10,785 bases of DNA from Thermoplasmata archaeon (lineage in GTDB: Archaea > Thermoplasmatota > E2 > UBA9212), in NCBI GenBank assembly GCA_013329495.1, contig DUKC01000095.1, positions 1-10,785 of the forward strand, written 5' to 3'. Below, piece by piece: positions 6,809 to 10,785 of the stretch. A model generated the notes under the pieces. It saw only the letters and a program-made list of their open reading frames with translations, had not been told where the DNA came from and searched no databases. Numbering within the stretch: the first letter of the stretch is position 1; the number at the start of each line of letters is the position of its first letter. The position numbers and the translations under genes were made by a program.

Positions 6809-6828
6809 GAAAATTATTTATCCCCCAA
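6809..6828 (+). promoter_or_regulatory. Archaeal TATA promoter of the lyase-hydratase operon
   Basis: CGAAAA then TTATTTAT (6814-6821) and CCCCC form a BRE/TATA element. Initiation near 6846 gives a leader of about 23 bases holding AAGGAG (6857-6862), 6 bases before ATG 6869. The 15 bases at 6814-6828 are identical to 895-909, so the two transcripts may share a regulator or simply a favoured strong core. Confidence 0.65.
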
Positions 6829-6868
6829 ACACTTCTTTCTTAGCAAGTTTCTAAAAAAGGAGAAAAAA

Positions 6869-7768
6869 ATGAAAAAGACGACCTTACTCAAAAAGATGAT
6901 TATGGAAAAGAAAGCGCTTGTCGTCCCAGGCGCTTATGATGCTTTGTCAGCAAAGCTCATAGAAAAAGCGGGATTCAAAGCAATTCAAGCATCGGGATTT
7001 GGACTGGCCGCTTGTTACCTGGGCAAGCCAGATGTCGGTTTGCTAACCCAGACCGAGATGGTGGACTTCACAAGAAACATGGCGAATGCGGTGGATATTC
7101 CCGTGATGGGAGATGCGGATACCGGATTCGGCAATGCTATAAACGCGATGAGGGCCGTTCGAGAGTTTGAGCAGGCGGGATGCGCTGGTTTGAACATAGA
7201 GGATCAAGAATTTCCAAAGAGATGCGGACACATGGAAGGAAAGCAGCTCATCTCAAAAGAAGAAATGGTAAAAAAGGTAGAGGCTGCTTGCGAGGCAAGA
7301 GAGGACAAGGATTTCGTGATCAATGCGAGAACGGACGCGATAGCGATCTATGGAATAGATGAGGCAATAAAAAGAGGGAAGGCCTACGCAGATGCGGGTG
7401 CAGATCTTATATTTGTGGAAGCTCCTCAGACCAAAGAACAGATCACCAGGATCGCAGAGGAAGTCGGTGCGCCAATTTCAATCAATCTCTTCGACTCAAT
7501 CAAAGGAGGAAAGACTCCACTTATGACCTATAAAGAGCTCAGAGAACTCGGGGTGGCGAGAGTTTCGGTTCCGGTTGGGACGATCTTTGCCGCTGTAAAA
7601 GGTCTTCAGAACTACCTTGACGTCATCAAGAAAGAGATAGCTCCGGGGAGATACGACCTGGTTTGCAAGTTTGATGAATTCAAGGCACTCGTCGGTCTTC
7701 CTGAAATGAAAGAGTTGGAGAAAGAATTTTTGCCAAAAGAGATTTTCAAGCAAAAGTATGGTAGGTAA
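6869..7768 (+). CDS. Isocitrate lyase/PEP mutase superfamily C-C lyase (2,3-dimethylmalate or 2-methylisocitrate lyase type)
   Basis: A 299-residue alpha/beta-barrel lyase. The superfamily hallmarks are present in order: PGAYDALSA (20-28), IQASGFGLAA (39-48), the Mg-binding GDADTGFG (81-88, with D82 and D84), IEDQEFPKRCGH (110-121) with the catalytic C119 that separates lyases from PEP mutase, FVINARTDA (149-157) and FVEAPQ (182-187). These enzymes cleave 2-hydroxy acids such as methylisocitrate or dimethylmalate to pyruvate plus succinate or propionate, or isocitrate to glyoxylate. The loop reads CGHMEGK rather than the CGHR seen in typical PrpB, which leans toward the dimethylmalate-lyase/general group; specificity is not provable from sequence. 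The two hydratase subunits follow after 5 bases, so the hydroxy-acid substrate is probably made or re-formed by them. The ribosome binding site AAGGAG is well placed. No citrate or methylcitrate synthase is in the window. Confidence 0.85.
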   Translation: MKKTTLLKKMIMEKKALVVPGAYDALSAKLIEKAGFKAIQASGFGLAACYLGKPDVGLLTQTEMVDFTRNMANAVDIPVMGDADTGFGNAINAMRAVREFEQAGCAGLNIEDQEFPKRCGHMEGKQLISKEEMVKKVEAACEAREDKDFVINARTDAIAIYGIDEAIKRGKAYADAGADLIFVEAPQTKEQITRIAEEVGAPISINLFDSIKGGKTPLMTYKELRELGVARVSVPVGTIFAAVKGLQNYLDVIKKEIAPGRYDLVCKFDEFKALVGLPEMKELEKEFLPKEIFKQKYGR

Positions 7769-7773
7769 ACAAA

Positions 7774-9027
7774 ATGGGCATGACTTTGGTCGAAAAGCTG
7801 TTGGCGGGAGCATCAGGCAAGAAGGAGGTAAAGGCCGGAGAGCACGTCATAGCAAGAGTCGACGTCACCATGGCTCCTGAGGGCACGGGTCCGCTGGCGA
7901 TAAAGCAGTTGATAAAGCTTAAGGAAGGTCCTGCCAATCCAAGCAGGACAATTTTCTTCATAGACCATGCAGCTCCAAGTCCGACCAGACAAACCTCGAA
8001 CGCTCACATGTTCCTGAGGAAGTTTGCAAAGAAAACCGGCTCAAACCTGTCTGAAGTTGGTGAGGGGGTATGCCACCAGAGGGTTGTAGAGTCCCATATC
8101 TCTCCCGGAGAGGTGTACATAGGGGCAGATTCTCATTCCTGCACCGTTGGGGCGCTAGGTGCGTTTGGTACCGGTATGGGTTCTACCGATGTTGGCGTTG
8201 CCATGGCCCTCGGGAAAACGTGGCTCAGAGTACCACCAACCTTCAAGATAGAAACAAATGGGAGTTTTCCAAAAGGAGTTTACTCGAAAGACCTGATACT
8301 TCACATAATTGGTAAGATAGGCGCAGACGGAGCTACCTACAAATCTTTGGAGTTTTGCGGAGACACCATAAAGAACATGACACTGTCCAGCAGGCTGACT
8401 CTCACGAACATGGCTGTTGAGGCCGGAGCCAAGACGGGCGTGATTAGACCTGATGAGAAGGTGAAAGAGTTTCTAAAGGAGCAGGAGAGGCCCGAGAAGT
8501 TTAGACAGATTAAGGCTGATGAGGATGCTGAGTATGAAAAATCATTTGAATTTGATGCGTCCGACCTAGAGCCCATCATCGCTGCGCCTCATCAGGTGGA
8601 CAATGTGAAGCCGATTGAGGAAATGGAAGGTACTAAGATTCAACAGGTGTACTTGGGAACCTGCACAAATGGTCGATTGGAAGATCTGAGGCTAGCAGCC
8701 TCGATTCTAAAGGGCAAAAAGAGGCATCCCGATACCAGATTTGTTGTCGTTCCTGCGTCTCGCCAGATATATCTGGATGCATTAAAGGAGGGACTGTTAG
8801 AAACATTCGTCAGGGCTGGGGCTTCGGTCCTCGGTCCTGGATGTGGCCCTTGCATGGGAACTCATGAGGGCATTTTGGGTGATGGTGAGGCATGCCTTTC
8901 AACCCAGAACAGGAACTTCAAGGGAAGGATGGGAAATCCTGAAGCATTCATCTATCTCTCTTCCCCTGCGACAGCAGTGGCGAGTGTTCTCAAAGGAGAA
9001 ATTTCTGATCCTAGGGAGGTGGTATGA
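7774..9027 (+). CDS. Aconitase-family hydratase large subunit (LeuC/HacA/DmdA-like)
   Basis: A 417-residue protein, the usual length for archaeal-type LeuC/HacA large subunits. It holds the [4Fe-4S] cluster by C297 (LGTCTNGR), C357 and C360 (GPGCGPCMG). The substrate-side blocks IDHAAPSPT (63-71), GVCHQ (98-102) and GADSHSCT (117-124) are all present, so it should be active with the small subunit encoded next. The pair would dehydrate or rehydrate a 2- or 3-hydroxy dicarboxylate. Candidates are 2,3-dimethylmalate/dimethylmaleate, 2-methylcitrate/2-methylisocitrate, isopropylmalate, homocitrate or citrate. Placement directly behind a pyruvate-forming lyase argues for one of the first two. The gene starts 5 bases after the lyase stop with only a weak ribosome binding site, so coupling with the lyase is likely; ATG 7780 is an alternative start two codons later. 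Its stop overlaps the small-subunit start. Confidence 0.85.
   Translation: MGMTLVEKLLAGASGKKEVKAGEHVIARVDVTMAPEGTGPLAIKQLIKLKEGPANPSRTIFFIDHAAPSPTRQTSNAHMFLRKFAKKTGSNLSEVGEGVCHQRVVESHISPGEVYIGADSHSCTVGALGAFGTGMGSTDVGVAMALGKTWLRVPPTFKIETNGSFPKGVYSKDLILHIIGKIGADGATYKSLEFCGDTIKNMTLSSRLTLTNMAVEAGAKTGVIRPDEKVKEFLKEQERPEKFRQIKADEDAEYEKSFEFDASDLEPIIAAPHQVDNVKPIEEMEGTKIQQVYLGTCTNGRLEDLRLAASILKGKKRHPDTRFVVVPASRQIYLDALKEGLLETFVRAGASVLGPGCGPCMGTHEGILGDGEACLSTQNRNFKGRMGNPEAFIYLSSPATAVASVLKGEISDPREVV
9014..9022 (+). promoter_or_regulatory. Strong ribosome binding site before the small-subunit gene
   Basis: GGGAGGTGG closely matches the archaeal anti-Shine-Dalgarno complement (GGAGGTG). Measured from GGAGGTG (9015-9021), ATG 9024 is only 2 bases away but ATG 9027 is 5 away, so the second ATG is the better start. 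Confidence 0.55.
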
Positions 9028-9524
9028 TGAGGGGAAAAGCCTGGAAGTTTGGAGACAACATAAGCACTGATCTCATAGCACCTGGTAGATACTTCCATCT
9101 TAGAGAGAATTTGCCAGAGCTTGCAAAGCACGTGCTGGAGGATGCAAGATCAGAATTTGCTGGAAGGGTAAAGGAGGGTGACGTTATTGCAGCTGGAAAA
9201 AACTTCGGTCTCGGTTCGAGCAGAGAGCATGCTGCGCAAATAATCAAGATTTCGGGGGTGAGTACAATCCTTGCAAAGTCCTTCGCAAGGATATTCTATA
9301 GGAATGCGATAAACCTAGGACTGCCTGCTTTGGAATGCGACACAGACAAGATAAATGAAGGCGATGAGCTTGAGCTGAGAATGGAGAAAGGAGTGATAAA
9401 GAACCTGACACAGGGGACTGAAATAAAGACCTCTCCGATGCCTGATGTGATGCTCTTGATCCTTAACGAGGGCGGCTTGTTGCCTTACATAAAAAAGCAC
9501 GGAGACCTTCCGGTAGTGAAGTAG
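9027..9524 (+). CDS. Aconitase-family hydratase small subunit (LeuD/HacB/DmdB-like)
   Basis: The swivelling-domain subunit that completes the active site of the large subunit encoded just upstream. It begins MRGKAWKFGDNISTDLIAPG, the usual LeuD-type opening, and has the signature GLGSSREHA (63-71 when numbered from the first ATG), with the catalytic Ser/Arg. The loop after APGR reads YFHL. In methanogens I recall YLRT for homoaconitase and YLVY-like loops for isopropylmalate isomerase, so this is a third type. That fits a substrate other than homocitrate or isopropylmalate. I start at ATG 9027 (165 residues) because of ribosome binding site spacing; ATG 9024, which makes the 4-base ATGA overlap, would add one Met. 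Two hairpins follow the stop. Confidence 0.85.
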   Translation: MRGKAWKFGDNISTDLIAPGRYFHLRENLPELAKHVLEDARSEFAGRVKEGDVIAAGKNFGLGSSREHAAQIIKISGVSTILAKSFARIFYRNAINLGLPALECDTDKINEGDELELRMEKGVIKNLTQGTEIKTSPMPDVMLLILNEGGLLPYIKKHGDLPVVK

Positions 9525-9530
9525 TGAAGA

Positions 9531-9553
9531 GAAAAGAAGAGGTGTTTCTTTTC
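9531..9553. terminator. First hairpin after the operon
   Basis: GAAAAGAA (9531-9538) pairs perfectly with TTCTTTTC (9546-9553) across a 7-base loop. It starts 6 bases after the small-subunit stop. It is A/T-rich and so a weak stem, with no T-run directly behind; it may aid RNA 3'-end formation or be incidental. Confidence 0.3.
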
Positions 9554-9570
9554 CAACAATTAAAACTATT

Positions 9571-9606
9571 TGCTATGCCGTTCAAGCATAGCACCCTATC
9601 TTTTTT
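9571..9606 (+). terminator. Hairpin plus T-run between convergent genes
   Basis: TGCTATGC (9571-9578) pairs perfectly with GCATAGCA (9586-9593) across the 7-base loop CGTTCAA, and six T follow at 9601-9606. It lies between the plus-strand hydratase operon and the minus-strand Dcd-like gene, whose stop is at 9605, so it can serve as terminator for the operon. Archaeal termination mostly needs T-runs, which this has; the stem may be extra. Confidence 0.5.
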
Positions 9607-10075
9607 AGTCCAATGTTATTCCTCTCTGATGCATAAATTTCCCTGATTTTTCTTTATATGAAGAAAAAGCGGTTGAGTCAAGTTTCTTGAACACTACCTG
9701 AACAATCTTATCACCCTTTTTCAGCTCAAGCGGGGAGTGACTGTTAAAAAAGGGGAGAGTCAGTTCCCCTTCAAAACCTGCATCAACCACTCCAAATGAA
9801 CCAAAGACTCCTCTTCTGGCATAGGTGCTTCTTATCCATATTTCTCCCGCATAGTCCAATCCGAGCTTTATTACTTCTTGGGTTGAAATAACAAACCATT
9901 CTGATTTGGGTATTCTTGTCTTTTCCACAGCTTCTTCCCCAGTTCTTTCGCCTATCTTTATCTCTTTTACTGTCAAGTCATAACCATTTGGAGTCAGATT
10001 TTCCAGATTAAAGGGTTCTATCGCTATCTCCCTCTTGTTTATCGCTCTAATTATGTCTCTATCAGATAATGCCAT
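9605..10075 (-). CDS. Dcd/dUTPase-family protein without the deaminase glutamate (probable dUTPase-like)
   Basis: A 156-residue member of the dCTP deaminase/dUTPase fold, which forms trimers and acts on dCTP or dUTP in the cytoplasm to supply dUMP and keep uracil out of DNA. Family marks are LSDRDI (3-8), IEPFNLENLTPNGYDLTV (19-36), IRSTYARRGVFGS (81-93), VVDAGFEGELTLPFFN (96-111) and the C-terminal QRGITL. Deaminases carry Glu in the block xITLE; here that position is Pro (LTLP108FF), so dCTP deamination is doubtful. The Asp of VDAGF, used by dUTPases, is kept. As I recall, Thermococcus homologues also lack this Glu. I start at ATG 10075: the family begins MxLSDRDI, and an A/T-rich box at 10093-10106 sits about 25 bases upstream, implying a leaderless message. 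The frame is open 29 codons further upstream, but those residues are not family-like. Confidence 0.8.
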   Translation of the reverse strand: MALSDRDIIRAINKREIAIEPFNLENLTPNGYDLTVKEIKIGERTGEEAVEKTRIPKSEWFVISTQEVIKLGLDYAGEIWIRSTYARRGVFGSFGVVDAGFEGELTLPFFNSHSPLELKKGDKIVQVVFKKLDSTAFSSYKEKSGKFMHQRGITLD

Positions 10076-10092
10076 AAGAACAAAAAGGTGTG

Positions 10093-10106
10093 CAATTAAA
10101 AATTTT
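10093..10106 (-). promoter_or_regulatory. TATA-like box of the Dcd/dUTPase gene
   Basis: On the minus strand AAAATTTTTAATTG is centred about 25 bases before ATG 10075, which would give a leaderless RNA. No ribosome binding site precedes the ATG, which agrees. Confidence 0.35.
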
Positions 10107-10212
10107 TGTCTATGTCGGCCAGCATTTTCGAGTTCAGCAAATAGGTCTGTGCTTATCCCCAATGCGTTTGCAACGACATTTCAGGGGATACAAATGTAAA
10201 AAGAATCCTTAC

Positions 10213-10764
10213 TTACAGCTCTCTGATTTTTCGTGCTGGGTTGCCTGCAACCACCACCATTTTTTCTACATCCTTAGCCACAACAGAACCTGCTCCAATA
10301 AGGCTTCCTCTACCCACTCTTACTCCCGGTAGAATGGTGACATGACCCCCTATCCAGACATCTTCTTCTATGATCACAGGAACACCTTTTATTACGTCTC
10401 GTTCGTTAGGGCTAATCTTGTGCTCGACTGCGTAAATGTGCACCCCCGGACCAATCCAAGTCCGCCCTCCAATCTCGACTTTCCCCTCATCCAGGATCAC
10501 GCAATTGTAGTTTATAAAGCAATTATTGCCAATGTGTGTGTTGTAGCCATAATCAACAAATAGAGGTGCTCTTACTATGGCGTTTTCACCAACAGTTCCA
10601 AGCAGCTCGCTGAGCGTTGCTTCGTATTCCCCTGAATCTCTTTCAACTTGATTTAACTTTTGGCAAAGTCTGTAGGCTCGGTTCAGTTCATCCCGAAGAG
10701 TTTCATCAGGCATTGCCGATATCCATTCACCTTTTCTTAGTTTTTCTTTCAGTTTAGAGGGCAT
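10213..10764 (-). CDS. Maltose/galactoside-type O-acetyltransferase (left-handed beta-helix)
   Basis: A 183-residue acetyltransferase of the LacA/Maa/NodL group, which moves acetyl from acetyl-CoA to a hydroxyl of a sugar or sugar derivative. The N-terminal helical Mac domain (about 1-55, KLRKGEWISAMPDETLRDE) is followed by hexapeptide repeats: VDYGYNTHIGNNCFINYNCV, then VEIGGRTWIGPGV, VWIGGHVTILPGVRVGRG and LIGAGSVVAKDV. The catalytic His is H115 (YAVEHK), the expected place. The end VVAGNPARKIREL is the usual CoA-side tail. Length is normal, so the gene is complete. ATG 10764 is supported by the Mac domain starting within the first ten residues. However, the only TATA-like box (10765-10774) is too close to this ATG to drive it, so transcription may start further upstream, outside the window. 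The acceptor sugar is unknown. Confidence 0.88.
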   Translation of the reverse strand: MPSKLKEKLRKGEWISAMPDETLRDELNRAYRLCQKLNQVERDSGEYEATLSELLGTVGENAIVRAPLFVDYGYNTHIGNNCFINYNCVILDEGKVEIGGRTWIGPGVHIYAVEHKISPNERDVIKGVPVIIEEDVWIGGHVTILPGVRVGRGSLIGAGSVVAKDVEKMVVVAGNPARKIREL

Positions 10765-10774
10765 AAATTATAAA
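10765..10774 (-). promoter_or_regulatory. A/T-rich TATA-like box directly before the acetyltransferase
   Basis: TTTATAATTT on the minus strand touches ATG 10764. If it acted as a TATA box, RNA would begin inside the gene near 10745, before no suitable start until Met18 at 10713. It is more likely incidental, or belongs to a shorter product. Confidence 0.2.
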
Positions 10775-10785
10775 ACAACTCGAGA

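Noticed and set aside
6869..7768. PEP mutase (phosphonate synthesis)
   Set aside because: The loop has CGH with catalytic Cys119 as in lyases, and no phosphonopyruvate decarboxylase or other phosphonate gene is nearby.
7774..9524. Firm call as leuC/leuD (leucine synthesis)
   Set aside because: No other leucine gene is adjacent, a pyruvate-forming lyase is, and the small-subunit loop is unlike LeuD.
10076..10162. 29-residue N-terminal extension of the Dcd/dUTPase protein
   Set aside because: Family members begin MxLSDRDI, matched at ATG 10075, and an A/T-rich box lies within the extension at TATA distance from that ATG. It may be a remnant of another gene end.
1..10785. CRISPR array, tRNA or rRNA genes
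   Set aside because: No regularly spaced repeats and no cloverleaf or rRNA-like stretches were seen.

Overview
The window looks archaeal. Several genes are preceded by AT-rich TATA elements 25-35 bases upstream (twice the same 15-base sequence TTATTTATCCCCCAA), at least one start appears leaderless, and some genes carry GGAGGTG-like ribosome binding sites. Gene content agrees: a two-subunit LeuC/LeuD-type hydratase, a short archaeal-type Dcd/dUTPase homologue and a TnpB remnant preceded by a tiny ribbon-helix-helix-like gene. No 16S rRNA or other phylogenetic marker is present, so I do not name a lineage.

Left part (1-3,665): the 3' part of a C39/BtrH_N-like gene, apparently split by a frameshift (1-848). 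A promoter then leads to a membrane protein with a carboxypeptidase-regulatory-like domain fused to DUF2085 (953-2161). Next come an autoinhibited-type Fic protein with a C-terminal helix-turn-helix-like segment (2373-3317), a 40-residue antitoxin-like ORF (3359-3481) and, overlapping it by 10 bases, the decayed start of a tnpB gene (3472-3588). This stretch reads as accessory DNA.

Middle part (3,666-6,463, minus strand): two M16-family proteins overlap by 4 bases. The upstream one has an N-terminal membrane anchor and an intact HLHEH zinc motif. The downstream one is a predicted lipoprotein whose zinc motif is lost. The likely product is a surface-anchored heterodimeric protease, one catalytic and one non-catalytic subunit. 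A 405-base divergent intergenic region follows, holding a possible 45-codon Cys-containing ORF.

Right part (6,869-9,524, plus strand): a tight three-gene operon of an isocitrate lyase/PEP mutase superfamily lyase and the large and small subunits of an aconitase-family hydratase. Hydratase plus C-C lyase is the logic of 2,3-dimethylmalate or 2-methylisocitrate cleavage to pyruvate plus a second acid. The small-subunit specificity loop reads YFHL, unlike the loops I recall for isopropylmalate isomerase or homoaconitase, so leucine or homocitrate chemistry is not assured. Two successive hairpins close the operon. On the minus strand there follow a Dcd/dUTPase-family protein lacking the deaminase glutamate and a maltose/galactoside-type O-acetyltransferase.

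The best candidates for new biology are the lyase-hydratase operon with its unassigned substrate and the active/inactive M16 pair. Nothing here can be called a proven new system from sequence alone.
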